From contig CM062294.1 of NCBI GenBank assembly GCA_031216915.1, positions 28,272,985-28,336,984 on the forward strand: DNA of 64,000 bases, in the 5' to 3' direction. Source of the stretch: Pictodentalium vernedei (taxonomy: Eukaryota > Mollusca > Scaphopoda > Dentaliida > Dentaliidae). The position numbers and the translations under genes are program-made. Each line of letters begins with the position of its first letter. Positions within the stretch are counted from its first letter, which is position 1. Below are positions 21,972 to 33,981 of this stretch, piece by piece. The notes beneath the pieces were generated by a model that did no database searches, was not told the DNA's origin, and worked only from the letters and a program-made list of their open reading frames with translations.

Positions 21972-22080
21972 CTAAATGTATGCAGACTGTTAAAAAATCG
22001 TAATCTTACAGATATACAAATACCAAATCCACCCCAGACAAGATAATCGACAGACAGTATAACTGCTGTTAACGCCTGGT

Positions 22081-22159
22081 AAAGCATACAGGTGAGGTAT
22101 ATTTATCAGCTTTGGTCGTTGCGACCAAAGCTGATAAATAGACCTCACCTGTATGCTTT
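22081..22159. repeat. Near-perfect hairpin with 38-bp arms
   Basis: The left arm (aaagcatacaggtgaggtat, tatcagctttggtcg) and right arm are complementary almost throughout, with a 3-nt loop (ttg). This is probably a MITE without recognised ends. Confidence 0.85.
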
Positions 22160-22813
22160 AACGACGTTTTTAATGGCTCTCAAAGTGTAAAATCTTTCAA
22201 ATACGTCGCCTGAAAAATCTCAAATTATCCGTCCAGATGCATGGAAATGGGAGTTTTGGGACCCTGGAATTTAAAACGATGACTATCCATCGCCCGATCC
22301 GCCGCCCCTAATATATCACATACATATCGAGTTTTGTGGCACCAAGAAACGCAAATGAGATACAGGGGACGATTGGAAAGGCACTTTGTCATGTTTCATT
22401 TTTGTGACATACGGAATGACAAAGATATGAACAGGTTAATGATTGAATGAATAATACAATACCAACAGAGATAGCACTTGTTAACATGACAAATAGTGAG
22501 TCGTGCATTGCGTTTTGACTAAATTACTATTCTGTTGCTATTTAAAACCCCTGAAGAAAATTGTGAGATTGAATTTTCTCAGTAAGTATCATTATCAGAA
22601 AGAAGTTATGCAAAACAGTTCTGAAGTATTTGTTATTTGACAATCTCTTCCTAATAAGGACTTTAGATAAATTAAAATGTCACGTTGTAAGCGGAAATAA
22701 AATTTCAAGGGTTCCTTCCCATAATTGTGTTTACAAACCAACATGCTGCACATTCCCTGACGTCATTGTTCACCTTATTAGTAAAATATAGTGGAGTAAT
22801 TGTATCCGTGTCT
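22160..22813. other. Unassigned sequence
   Basis: No gene or shared repeat recognised. Confidence 0.4.
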
Positions 22814-23074
22814 GTGCGTTAATCTACGCGTTACGACCATAGTAAGGCTATAAAATTCTGTACATATGGCTTGTGCATGAACAATATTTCAGCCAATGGA
22901 CCTCCGGGTAACCCGGAAAGTCCATTGGCAGAAATATTGACGTGTTTGCTATGAGTAACCAGGAGAACCTACCATGCTTTGGATGCCGTTCAATATTGCA
23001 ATTGGGCGCAATTTCTACGCGCAATTAAGCCTAGATAAGCGCACAGTACGTGACAGGACTTCTAGTTTTAACTG
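22814..23074 (-). mobile_element. Mariner-type MITE, family L, left-truncated copy
   Basis: Reverse-complement match to 58362-58660. It keeps the terminus gacaggacttctagttttaa ending CTG followed by TA. The opposite terminus is missing. The central hairpin is at about 22892-22930 (ccaatggacctccgggt). Confidence 0.8.
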
Positions 23075-23089
23075 TATTAGATAAACCCG

Positions 23090-23520
23090 TTTCCTGCCGA
23101 CCGCGACACTGGTTGAATACAAGCTCTCAGGCCACCAGTCTACTTTTGAAATCGACTCTGTTATGGACTGGAACCAGTGTAGCCATTAAATAGTCCATCG
23201 TTTAGATACAATCGTCTGCATATTTCAGGTTCGCTTTTCTGACCAACGATTAAATCTAAAAATATACCTTAAACATTCATTAGGAATGAAGATTCAAAAC
23301 AGCCGTAGTTTTATAATCATGCAGTACAGTTCCATTAATTGGGCTAACATTTTGATGTTCTCAAGGTGAAAGTAATAGTTATTAATTGGAATATCTATAA
23401 TTGTAGCACGAATGAACTTCCGTATATCTCTGTGAGTGAAGAAACGCCACACGACATCAACGAGAGTCTACGCGCAAACGCCACGAAAACTATGTAACGG
23501 GTGACTTCAGAGTTTCGCTC
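23090..23520 (+). repeat. Diverged duplicated segment, copy 1
   Basis: It shares tggaaccagtgtagccatta, agttattaattggaatatct and gtatatctctgtgagtgaa with 43795-44170 in the same order and orientation, with much divergence. No coding function is evident. Confidence 0.6.
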
Positions 23521-23689
23521 GAATATTTTATCATGATGTTCTGTGGGTTTTGGAATGCGCAGATCAACAATATCTTCTGATTTCTGAAGGAGCTGGATTA
23601 AGCTATTTTTCATCGTTTAGTCAGGCGATACATTTACAAATGTATAATGAACTGTTATTAAATGTCCTCACACACAAGCATAAATATAT

Positions 23690-23929
23690 ATTTTCCTTTT
23701 ACCCAACGTAACGGGAAAAACCGGCCAGCGCCATTCTCAAAAATCGACAATTAATTTTCATTATTTTTTTTCATTTTTTGTCTCAAAAACATAGGTTATG
23801 ACCCCATGTTGGAACATACTCGTCGAAAATTAGTTATTCAAGAATTTTGTTTGCAATGAAAAAAATTAGTTATTCAAGAATTTTGTTTTTGCAAGTGTCG
23901 TCTGCTTTCCATGTTAGGTAAAGGGTTAA
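23690..23929 (+). mobile_element. TTAA hairpin MITE, family A-alpha, with a broken centre
   Basis: The right end ggtaaagggttaa is intact and the left TTAA is lost (ttccttttacccaacg). The central palindrome is collapsed: only the start of one arm remains (ccccatgttggaacatactc), then the flank attagttattcaagaattttg occurs twice. The copy can no longer form the family hairpin. Confidence 0.8.
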
Positions 23930-23963
23930 ACGACAGATTCGGCAGTAAAGGTGATCTCGTATT

Positions 23964-24238
23964 GAACAGTTTTACGGGCGGAGGAAGCCTGAGTACCCGG
24001 AGAGAACCACAGAGCAACGGAAGCAACTGTCAGACGCCCCCGCGTACTAACTCCGTAGAAGCAGGGTTAGAATTAGTTGAACGCATCAACATGCAGTACA
24101 CCTTAGTGCACTATGCCTTCACGTGAGCAATCGTGATTAGTGCCTTGTCCAGGCACAATAGAGTTACCGCTGGTCACGATTGACCCGAGACCGTTCGGGT
24201 TGAAGGCCAATCCTATAACCGTTGAGTAACCCCGCCCC
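23964..24238 (-). mobile_element. SINE with a divergent tRNA-like head
   Basis: The body (ttttacgggcggaggaagcc, then cagggttagaattagttga) matches the other SINEs. The head, read on the minus strand, starts ggggcggggttactcaacgg and contains a weak B-box-like cgggtcaatcgtga. It differs from both the common tRNA-like and the 5S heads. No AAAT tail is visible. Confidence 0.7.
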
Positions 24239-24460
24239 TGAGTACATTTACAGGACCTTCATGCCATAAACTCCATGTATGGTAATTTGCCACCAGTAAA
24301 AGTGCAAGAATAAAAATTAAAACGTTCACCAGGTACTTTAGAGACGGAAATGTGTTCTAAACTAACTTTTTTTCCTTGATTTGCACAATGTTACTTCCGT
24401 CGTACATTCAATAACATGTTATTCCGAGACTCTGTCTTCAGTTCAGGAAGCAGGATTTGA

Positions 24461-24712
24461 TTAACCCTTTACCCAACGTAACCGCCAAAACCAGTCAGCG
24501 CTATTCTCAAAAATCGCCAATTAATTTTCATTATTTTTTTCATTTTTTGTCTCAAAAACAAAGGTTATGACCCCTCGTTGGAACGAGCTCAACGAGCTCG
24601 TTCCAACGAGGGGTCATAACCTATGTTTTTGAGACAAAAACTGAAAAAAATTAGTTATTCAAGAAATTTTTTTGCAAGTATCGTCTGCTTTTAATGTTAG
24701 GTAAAGGGTTAA
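24461..24712 (+). mobile_element. TTAA hairpin MITE, family A-alpha, copy 6
   Basis: Both ends are intact (ttaaccctttacccaacg; ggtaaagggttaa). The central palindrome (about 24560-24640) is near-perfect. Confidence 0.88.
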
Positions 24713-24892
24713 ATTGATAATTGGGAAAACGTAGATTTTCTCACGCTCAACACTGGAATGCATTCCAACCCTTTAATGGCATGTTGTCCCAGACTCAGCT
24801 AAGGGCGCCTCTGCAACGAAGCGTTAACAAGGACTTGATGCAAGCTTAGATCAACAAAATACGAGATTCGGCAATCAGATGCAAGTCTAAAT

Positions 24893-26331
24893 TATAAGAA
24901 ATCAACCGTGAACCAGAGAAACAGAATTTACTGCAACCAGTAAATTCGAGTCTGTGTGAAGATTGCGAAGGCATTAGAACATAATTTTATAGAAAAAAGA
25001 ATTTATGGAGACTTATTTGCTGAACTAAAACATCTTTAAAGAATTCAGAAATAGGTTTTTGTAAACGGCATTTAAAGATTTTTATACAGGATTCAGATAA
25101 AAAATTCTAAAAAAAAGGAACTAACTTCACTGTATAGCATTAAAGATTGTTATATAAAGGAACCAGCAATGGATATTTTAAATTATTTTTCATGTATAAT
25201 GCACGTATGAACTTCTTCAAAGCATTGGGGGTCAAAAATGTGATTGCAGCAATTCTGAAAAATGCACTCAATGACTCCTGGGTGACCCCAGCGACCTTGA
25301 CCCATAATTTGAACCTCCATTGACTTTCGACTCATTCAGTGTTGGTCCCGGGTACATGGGCCATACTATGCTTGAGATATAAGCATGACCCACTTTCAAA
25401 ATTTCTGGCCACCCTCACATATTTGAGTGCAACATTGCATGTATGAACTTTGGAAATGTGTTAGGGGGTAAAAAATTTCCAGTAATTCTGAAAAATGCAC
25501 TCATTGACCCCTCTGTGACCTCAGTGAGCTTGACCCATATTTCAAAACCTCCATTGTGTTTTGACTCATTTAGTGTTGTCCCAGGTTCATACGTCACACC
25601 ATGCTTGAGATATCAGCGTGACCCACTTTAAATATTTTTGTCCACGCCCACTTTTTGCAGTGCAAAAATTGTTGTATCAACTTCAGGAATGCATTAGGGG
25701 TCCAAAATGTGATTTCCAGCAATTCTGAAAAATGCACTTAATCACCCATGTGTGACCTCATTGACCTTGACCCACGTTTTGTATCTCCATCGAGTGTCGA
25801 TTGATTTGCTGTTGGTATCAGGTCCATACATCATACCATGCTTGATGTATGAGCGGGCCCACTTTCAAAATATTTGGCCACACCCACTTTTTTAGTGCAA
25901 AAATGGATATATGAATTTCTGGAATGCATTAGGGTGTCAAAAAGTGTGATTTCCAGCAATTATGACAAATGGACTCAATGACCCCTGGGTGACCTCAGTG
26001 ACCTTGACCCATATTTTGAATCTCCATCGAGTGTTGACTCATTTGATGTTGATCCCAGGTCCATACGTCATACCATGCCTGAGATATGGGCGTGACCCAC
26101 TTTCAAAACACCGTTACGGACACCCCTAAGCCTGAAAAATAGGTGGTCGAGAACTTGTGACTGTCTATCAGTATGCCAAAAATCAGCGAGATAGATTAAT
26201 GCGCTTTGGAGTTGTCGTGCGGACAAGGAAGCGCTTAGAAAACAGAAGATGAGAGAATAAGAAGAAAAAAAGAAAGAAAAAGAAACCATACAAAAACAAT
26301 AGTCTGTGTGTTTCACACAGACTAAAAAGAA
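24893..26331 (+). mobile_element. Repeat Q, copy 1, with four tandem internal units
   Basis: It opens with agagaaacagaatttactgc and AT-rich text, then four degenerate units of about 233-238 bp (aattctgaaaaatgcactca anchors at 25251, 25484, 25721 and 25959). Each unit holds a ccttgacccat segment. The 3' part (ggacacccctaagcctgaaa, then gagaacttgtgactgtctat) ends in an 11-bp-stem hairpin, tagtctgtgtgtttcacaca, at about 26300-26325. A second weaker hairpin copy follows at 26360. Other copies are at 26617, 28410 and, reversed, 3525. It has no recognised protein and its mechanism is unknown. Confidence 0.8.
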
Positions 26332-26616
26332 AAGGGAACCATACAAAAACAAAAATTTGTGTGTTTCACACATATTAATAAATACTTTTCTCACTCGTTG
26401 GAAGTGAAGCTGTGCGTGTTTATTGTGGTTATCAGGCGCATCTAACCTGATAAAATAGGTCCAAGTCACTGTCACCAAATGCTTGGGATGAAAGTCCTCT
26501 AAAATGGGCAACATGGGTATAAACGATTGACTCATCTTGGCATTGTCTTCATGTTGTGGTCACGATAAGCCACTGTACCGAAATATGTGACTTAAACGCC
26601 AGTAAGAAATTAAACT

Positions 26617-27125
26617 AGAGAAACAGAATTTAATACATCCAGTAAATTCACGGCTGTGTGAAAAGGGTTAAAGTATCAGGAAAAAAACTACATAGAAAGA
26701 GAATTTATGGAGGCTTATTTTCGAGAGTAAAATATTTTGTAAACAAATCAGAAATGGATTTTCGTTAACAGTATTTACAGATATTTATACATGAATCAGA
26801 ACAATTTTTATAAGAAACCAGAAAAGGCATATATGTGCACACAATTCAAAGGATTCGATCAAGGAATCAGAAATTGACATTACTGGCTCTGCCATTTATT
26901 TGATTGATGAGACACATGGATAATCTTCCGAACTGCATAAGTTGTTAAGAAATGCAAATCTTAATAGGTCTGAAAAATATGTACTTAATCACCTCCGTTG
27001 ACCGCATTGAGGAGGACCACATTTTGAACCTCCAGCAAGTTTCAACTCATTCGGTGAAGGTCCCATGTCTACAGGTCATACCTGAAGTATGAGCGTAAAT
27101 CACCTAAAAAATATTGGCTCCACCA
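26617..27125 (+). mobile_element. Repeat Q, copy 2 (partial)
   Basis: Its 5' part matches copy 1 (agagaaacagaatttaatac, gagaatttatggaggcttat), then it has one degenerate tandem unit at about 26980-27125. The 3' hairpin end is absent. Confidence 0.7.
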
Positions 27126-27430
27126 ACTCCAGATCTGCCATGTTTGTAGATGATAGCAAATATTCGTATTAGCTAGAAAATGTTAAGGTACATGGCACCG
27201 CTGGAAATATATTGCGAGTAAAAGAATTCAGTAATGTTGGAATATAGACGTAAAAAGGCATTAAAAGACCTTCAAGAGCTTATCTGAGGACTTATTGGCA
27301 TTGGCAAAATACCGAGGTCCCATCAATGCCCATGTGTGTTTATCATTATTCCTGCATTGCAAAAGTAAAATTTTAGGAATACACGTTAAGATATTGAGAG
27401 GGTTAAAACAATCACTTTAAATACTCCAAT

Positions 27431-27547
27431 TTAACCCTTTAAAAACGAGCCCATTCAAGCAAAAATGAAAAAAATAATGACAATTGAATGGAAATTTCTG
27501 TGAATAACGCTGGCTGGTTTTCGCCGTTATGTTGGGTAAATGGTTAA
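27431..27547 (-). mobile_element. TTAA MITE, family A, internally deleted
   Basis: Both TTAA ends are present (ttaacccttt; gttgggtaaatggttaa) with the subterminal agcgctgg-like ggctggttttcgccgttatg. The whole palindromic core is gone, leaving 117 bp. Confidence 0.75.
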
Positions 27548-28097
27548 GATTGTCTTACTTTAGAACGTTCACCTGAAAAGGTGTCCCATTCAATAAAATT
27601 ATATGTTACAGAAAGGAAAGCGTAAAAACATTCTGCAGCCATGAGTTATATGAAATGTGTTTGTTCTCACATTGAGGTATTAAGAGGATTAAAAACAGAC
27701 CATTCAAATATTCCATTTCATTACCTTATAACAGTGATAGATGTTTCGAGAAAGCTGCACACCACTCCATCCCGAAACCTGTCGATCCTGAGTTATGATT
27801 GAGAATAAGTAAATTTTAAAAATGCTTTGAAATGTGAAGGGTTCTTTATTCAACATGGTTTGAGAATTCATTTTGTAACATGGTATTAAATAAAATACAA
27901 TGCACTTTCTCTCTGACCTCTTTGTTTATGGCTATTGGCTATTGATTCAGTGAACTCATTTGCCAGTACAGTCTATCAGTATAACAAAAACATTAAAATA
28001 GGATTGATTGTATTCAGGTTATTATGTTGACAAACAGGCATAGAAGACAGAAATATTACAACTACACCATCAAGGTGTGCCTTCTATGAATGTTATT
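27548..28097. other. Unassigned AT-rich sequence
   Basis: No gene or repeat recognised. Confidence 0.35.
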
Positions 28098-28409
28098 TGT
28101 TTATTTATTTATTGGGTTTAACAACACCTTTGACAGCCACTGTCACCTTGTGTCGGACAGTTTAATGGGTGGAGGAAGCCGGAGTACCCCGAGAGATCCA
28201 CCTAGCAACAGCGAGAAACTGTCAGGCTCCCCACTCAGACTGACTCCACACAAGCAGGGTTAGCATTGGTTAAAGACAAGTACACCATCGACGTGCAGTA
28301 CGCGTTAGTGCACAATGCCACTGTGCCCCCAAGTGGGCAATGCCCAAGGGCACAACACGGACCTTTCGATTTGCAGCCTTCACCTCTACCTACTGAGCCA
28401 CGACGTCCC
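28098..28409 (-). mobile_element. SINE with tRNA-like head
   Basis: It has a plus-strand AAAT tail on the left (tttatttatttattggg), the body (ggtggaggaagccggagtac; tcgacgtgcagtacgcgtta), and on the right the complement of a tRNA-like A-box (ctactgagccacg). Next to the tail, a caacacctttgacagccact segment replaces the usual end. Confidence 0.85.
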
Positions 28410-29582
28410 TTATCAAATAGTTTTAATGAATCGGAAATAGGTTTTAGTTAACAGTATTTGAAGATTTTCATTCAGGAATCGGATCAATTTTCAAAGAAAC
28501 CGGAAAAATGCATATATGTGCACAGCACTCAAAGGATTCGATCATGGGAATGCATTAGGGGTCCAAAAATTCGATTACCGGCAATTCTGAAAAATGCACT
28601 CACTGATCTCTGGGTGACCTCGGTGACCTTGACCCATATTATGAACCTCTATCGAGTGTCGACACATTTGGTGTTGGTCCAAGGTCTATTCGTCATGGCA
28701 TGCTTGAGATATGAGCGTGACCCACTTTCAAAAATTTTGAGCACATCCACATTTTTCGTGTAAGAATGCATGCATGCATGAAGATCAGGAATGCATTAGG
28801 GGGTCAAATAATGCGATTTCCTGAGTAATTCTGAAAACTACTCTCAATAACTCCTGGGTAACCTCAATGACCTTGACCCACATTTTGAACCTCCATTTCA
28901 GTTTCGACTCATTTGCTGTTAGTCCCAGGTTCATATGTCATATCATGCTTGAGATATGAGCGTGACTCACTTTCAAAATATTTGGCCACGCCCAATGTTT
29001 TCGTGTAAAACTGCATGTATGAAATTTGGGAATGCATTAGGTAGTCAAAAAATGTGATTTCCAGGAATTCGGAAAAATGCACTCAATGACCCCTGGGTGA
29101 CCTCAGTGACATTGACTCATATTTTGAACCTCCATTTGGTGTTGGTCCCATTCCATACATCATACCATGCGGCCAAAAATGTGATTTCCAGCAATTCTGA
29201 AAAAATGCACTCAATGACCCCTGGGTAGCCTCAATGACCTTGAACCATATTTTGAATCTCCATCGAGTGTCGACTCACTTGGTGTTGGTCTCAGGTCCAT
29301 ACGTCATACCACGCCTGAGGTATGGGCGTGGCCCATTTTCAATATACCCCTACGGACACCATTAATGCCCCAAGAATCTGAAAAAACATAGGTTGCCGAG
29401 AACTTGTGACTGTCTATTAGTATACCATAGATCAGCGAGGTAGGACAATTCGTTTTCGAGTTATCGTGCAGAAAAGGAAAAGGAAGCGCAAAGAAGACAG
29501 AAGATAGTGGAATATGAAGAATAAAAAAAAAGAAGAAAAGAAACCGTACAAAAACAATAGTCTGTGTGTTTCACACAGACTA
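28410..29582 (+). mobile_element. Repeat Q, copy 3, with four tandem internal units
   Basis: Same organisation as copy 1. The 5' part is truncated by the adjoining SINE. Units are anchored at about 28583, 28830, 29065 and 29195 (the last shortened), each with a tgacct...ccttgaccc-type segment. The 3' part ends in the hairpin tagtctgtgtgtttcacaca at about 29558-29582. Confidence 0.8.
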
Positions 29583-29598
29583 ATTAAAGTGTAACGCA

Positions 29599-29852
29599 AC
29601 ACTCTAAAATCAGTTGGGTTGAACATTAACCCAAATCACATGAGTTTAGTGAATATTGACCCAATTCCCTCACAAAAAAGTACCATGGTAAACCATGGTA
29701 AATCTCAAAATACCCTGGTAATACCATGGTATTACCAGGGTATTTTGGGATTTACCATGGTTTACCATGGAACTTTTTTTATAAGGGTTTGGTTGATATT
29801 CACTCAACCCAGTTGATTTGGTTCGATTTTTAACCCAACTGATTTTAGATTG
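29599..29852. mobile_element. Palindromic MITE, family P
   Basis: Termini acactctaaaatcagttggg and its complement (aacccaactgattttagat) enclose a second long palindrome at 29681-29773 (taccatggtaaaccatggta arms). Its terminus resembles the sequence from which the 147-bp satellite starts at 5278. No coding. Confidence 0.88.
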
Positions 29853-30641
29853 TATTATGGTTGAAGCAATGTTCGACGACTCTGTTCAGTTATAATTAGT
29901 TTGAACAAAATTTATTGGAACATATTACATTTGCTGTATACAGAATGGAATACTTATACAAAACTTAGTAGTATACAATATTACATAGCATAAGAATAGA
30001 GAAGATACATTTTAAAGGAGGGATTCTACAGAAAGCTTAGAGCTTATTTGGGTTGTCTCCCTAACTCTTGGATAAACTGACACAGGAAGATGGTTAGGAT
30101 AAATAGTTAGACTCACGCATCGTCACCTTGGAGGCAGATGAAATTTAGTAAGCAGCCCGCCTAACTAGATCGAGTACCCACTGTCCCTCACTGAACCAAG
30201 GCACCGCGTCCACCACGCAAGCAGTCACCAGACACGAGGGAATGATGACTCATGGTCAGACGGGTCGATGCCATTTCCCCGACAGATTTAAGAAAATACG
30301 GTTTAATACACACACAAGTAATCACTAACGCAGAAGCGCACAATCCACATTGACTGGGAGAAGGGGTAGATGGAGGGGCAGGTACGGGACTAAGGTTTGC
30401 TCTATCCGAATATGAAAGCAGTTCAGTAAGAGTCGAACCCTCATAGCTGACGCTGCGTGAGATTGTTTAAACTTGCCCTGTAGAAGAAGAGGGAAGAAAT
30501 AAAGGGAATGATGAAAAGATATAGAAAAGAAATGAATTGTATAATTACGCTGATGAAGATGAATACAAATAATAGCGTGTTGACCCAGACTCAGCTGAGG
30601 TCGCTTCTGCAACCGTACTTTGGCAAAGACTTGGCGCGCGC
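29853..30641. other. Unassigned sequence
   Basis: The segment at 30565-30640 (gacccagactcagctgaggt) has a diverged counterpart at 24780-24850. A minus-strand 121-codon frame at 30325-30690 shows no known domain. Confidence 0.4.
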
Positions 30642-30890
30642 TTAACCCTTTACCTAACGAATCGCCCACATTCGCCCGCGTAATATGCAAATTCAGCAGT
30701 TGAAAAAATCTTATTTTTCAAAATATTTCAACAAAACCATATAATGTGACCCCTCGTTGGAACGAGCTCGTCGAGCTCGTTCCAACGAGGGGTCACATGA
30801 TATGGTTTTGTTGAAATTTTTTGAAAAATTTGAAGAAATGATATTTAAAATAATACATTTTCATATCGTCTGCGTTGGGTAAAGGGTTAA
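30642..30890 (-). mobile_element. TTAA hairpin MITE, family A-beta, copy 2
   Basis: Reversed. It runs ttaaccctttacctaacgaa ... gcgttgggtaaagggttaa, with a central palindrome at about 30735-30815 (catatcatgtgacccctcg type). Confidence 0.87.
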
Positions 30891-31265
30891 TAGACCAACA
30901 AAATGTCAGCTTCATAGATCAGATATAAGTTGAAATTAAAATAGCTCAACAGAGAATTCAAGTGTAAAGCTAATATGGTTGAAGCAAATTTTCACAAATC
31001 TGCTCAGTTATAGTTACGTTGCTGAAGATAAATACCGAAAACGATTGCGTGTTTTGGTGCTGGCAGGGCATCGTCTCCTTCCCCGCTCATGGATAAATGA
31101 TGAAAAATCGGAATTGGGGAAGAATCGAGGGGTCACTGGAGCCCCACAAGTGGGGACGTGGAATGGCAAAACGTTCCAGAAAACACAAAAAGCAGCTGAC
31201 ACTCTCTATTGAGAACATTCAATGAGACTATTTTATTGCTGTGTGTTCCAGTCTCTACCTTACCT

Positions 31266-31477
31266 TAACCCTGTGCACTCGGATGTCAAAATGGCAACGT
31301 TTTCAGTAGTAAATATTTCCCATAATGCAGTTTGATATTTAACCAAATATACCTTGTTTGACAGAGCTCAGTGAGCTCTGTCAAACAAGATATAATTGGT
31401 ACAATTCATAATTAAGCAAGAGAAAAACGGAGTGATTGGAGAAAATTCTGTTGCACTACCAGAGTGCTGATGGTTAA
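31266..31477 (+). mobile_element. TTAA hairpin MITE, family D, copy 1
   Basis: It runs ttaaccctgtgcactcggat ... gagtgctgatggttaa, with a central palindrome at about 31350-31400 (ccttgtttgacagagctcag). The second copy, 34717-37306, is split by a LINE. Confidence 0.85.
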
Positions 31478-32413
31478 TGACAGAAATACGATAAAAGGCA
31501 TGGTATTTCTTTCATTCAGGAATGATCAGTTTATACATATTATCACCATCATATTTACATATAATATATATATATTTTATTGTATCGTGTCGTGATATGG
31601 ATTTCGACATGTGGCAGTTTTAATTTTTTTCAGTACGTGCCGTCAGACCATGTTGTTTTTTAATTTCGGTATTTCCAGACCTCTTGTTCCTCCTACTCCG
31701 TAAATGAACCAACTGTTTCTCTCTGGCCATTTCTGTCATACTCTCTCATGACCTCTCGTTGGAGAATTTTAGTCGAGGAATCAATTGGAATCCAATATCC
31801 TCTTCTTCTCAATTGGTCTATAAAATGCCGTTTTCGCTCAGTTTAGGCCGCCTTCCATACTTGGCATAAAAGCTTTAATCTAGCAGCGCCATACAAACTA
31901 CCTTTTCACAAATGGCCGGATTGTGACGCGGTGGCCAAAAGTGTAAACTATGGTGGAGAGGTAGGGTGTACTACGGGAATACAAAAATCCTATGCTCCAA
32001 AATTGGTTCATCGGAAGTAGATTTGCCGGCCTTATTCATCATGGATGCTAAAACAGGCTAAAATCATTGATTTTTGACAAAAATCAAGGATACAATTTTT
32101 TTCTTTTGTAATTCGATGTTTAAATTTTCTATTAAGCATTAATTTTATATTTGTGTTATATATAATACAGAAAATGTAATCTTAATACATAATTAGTAAC
32201 CGGAGGTGCCGCTGGAGGCCATTTTTCAAAGAGACGACCAACCAAAAATATCTACAATGTCAAATGAAAATCGAAGCTACAATTTCTTTCTTTCAGAATT
32301 AATAGTTGTATTTTCTGATAATGACTATTTTCATGTTCAAATTATATTTAATGCAAAACAAAATATAACTTAACTCAAAGTGAGTGGCTATAACTAGTTT
32401 TGGCTGTCATTTT
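31478..32413. other. Unassigned AT-rich sequence
   Basis: No gene or shared repeat recognised. Confidence 0.4.
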
Positions 32414-32616
32414 TTAACCCTTCAGCACTGGTGGAATCTTCCATGTCAGTTCAATCGCAGCAAATGGATGAGTGTAAATTCATTATTTGGGGGTAGACCA
32501 ATCAATATTTTCACCGTGCAGCCTAGAGGCTACCCACACATTCACTTAGCAGCCATCCTACTTAATGAAATTATGACGTATCATGTAAAAGCGGCCTCTA
32601 GTGTGTAAAGGGTTAA
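32414..32616 (+). mobile_element. TTAA MITE, family G, copy 3 (both ends intact)
   Basis: It runs ttaacccttcagcactggtg ... gtgtgtaaagggttaa, 203 bp. The central hairpin is damaged on its right side (gtgcagcctagaggctaccc). This copy gives the clearest full-length view of the family. Confidence 0.85.
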
Positions 32617-32677
32617 ATGAAGTCAAAGATCTATTATTCATATAACAACATTGTTCGAAATTTACTTCCAATATTTT

Positions 32678-33086
32678 TTTTATTTTTTTCTAAATTTTTT
32701 TATTAGAGTTTAACGACACATTAACAGCCAAGGTCATATCATGTCGGTGACAGTTTTACGGGTGGAGGAAGCCAGAGTACCCGGAGAGAACCACCGAGCA
32801 ACAACGAGCAGCTGCCAGCTCTCCAACATCGTAACTCCGCACTGCAGCACAGGCAGGGTTAGATTGGTTGAAGACATGCGTACCATCGACATGCAGTACG
32901 CCTTAGTACACGGCGTCATCGTGCCCCAATGTAGGCAATCGGGGTTAAGTGCCTTGCCCAAGGACTCAACGCGGGAGCACGAATCAGTCGCTGAAATGGT
33001 CACCCATCCAACTACTAACCGCGCTCGACGTTGCTTAACTTCGGTCATCTGACGAGAACCGGTTACCGCGACGCCACCGCGACCCC
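32678..33086 (-). mobile_element. SINE with 5S-derived head, copy 3, with 11-bp target duplication
   Basis: The body and 5S-like head (32998-33064) match copies 1, 2 and 4. The tail is T-rich on the plus strand (ttttatttttttctaaattt) followed by gtttaacgacacattaaca, unlike the usual ggtgtttaaggtcat. The repeat tccaatatttt flanks the element at 32667-32677 and 33087-33097. Confidence 0.92.
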
Positions 33087-33175
33087 TCCAATATTTTCTA
33101 ATCAAGATTTTGAGTACACTCTTATTATATTCAACAAAGCAGAACAAAAATATTTTTACCTTACCTAAAAAATAA

Positions 33176-33176
33176 C

Positions 33177-33215
<39 letters not shown>

Positions 33216-33236
33216 TTCGTGTTTAAGGTCACTTTC
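33176..33236 (-). mobile_element. 5'-truncated SINE tail
   Basis: About ten attt units are followed by cgtgtttaaggtcac, the start of the SINE 3' end read on the plus strand. Confidence 0.7.
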
Positions 33237-33269
33237 AACATCTTTGGCTATATCATGACCTCAGCATAA

Positions 33270-33385
33270 AAGTCAAGTTTAGCGAGTCATTTATACCTTT
33301 GTTTCCCACTTTAGATGATTTCTGCTCTAGGCGTGACTTGTTTACCACGGTAAACAAGGACTTCTCAACTTCCCAGTGGTCCAGT
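33270..33385. repeat. Dispersed repeat M, diverged copy 3
   Basis: The sequences tcatttatacctttgtttcc and gtgacttgtttaccacggta resemble 15290-15400. Confidence 0.4.
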
Positions 33386-33981
33386 GGGAGGGAATAAACT
33401 AATTAACCGCATGTAGCTTTGGTGGAATTATTCCAAAATGGCATCCATTTGGGTCAAAATGGCAGTTAATTTAAAAATGATGTTCAAAACATTATAATTT
33501 ATGAACAAAATCCCGTCTAGCTTCTTGAGAAACTTGATTCTGATATTTTTCTGATCATCATTATCTCTAGAGACATTTTATCAATGTATTCAGTTCCGAA
33601 AGAAATAACACTCCACATCCTTCGTCTTTACAGTAGTTTCCAGGTGAGTCTCGTCTGCCAACATAGGCAGCCGAGACTTGCAGAGATCAGCAGGAAAGTC
33701 ACTTGAAATTAAACCTCAAGTTTAGCCAGAGATACCCGGAGACTAAATGTTGGAGCACCTGTTTTGTGACAGTAGAAGGTGATCGGAATTAGAATAAGTC
33801 CCCGATGTGAGTACACGGATTTTCTGAGGAACCAGTGCAGCCAGGATAAACTAGGAAGTGACATTTAAAACAACCAGACTTGCAAAATGCTTTCTTTAAT
33901 GGGCTGAGCAGCAGCTGACGTGACAAGTCTATAATGTTCCCAAATTATCACATTCTAAAGACCTTATCCCCCCAATATAAC
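33386..33981. other. Unassigned sequence
   Basis: No gene or shared repeat recognised. Confidence 0.35.
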
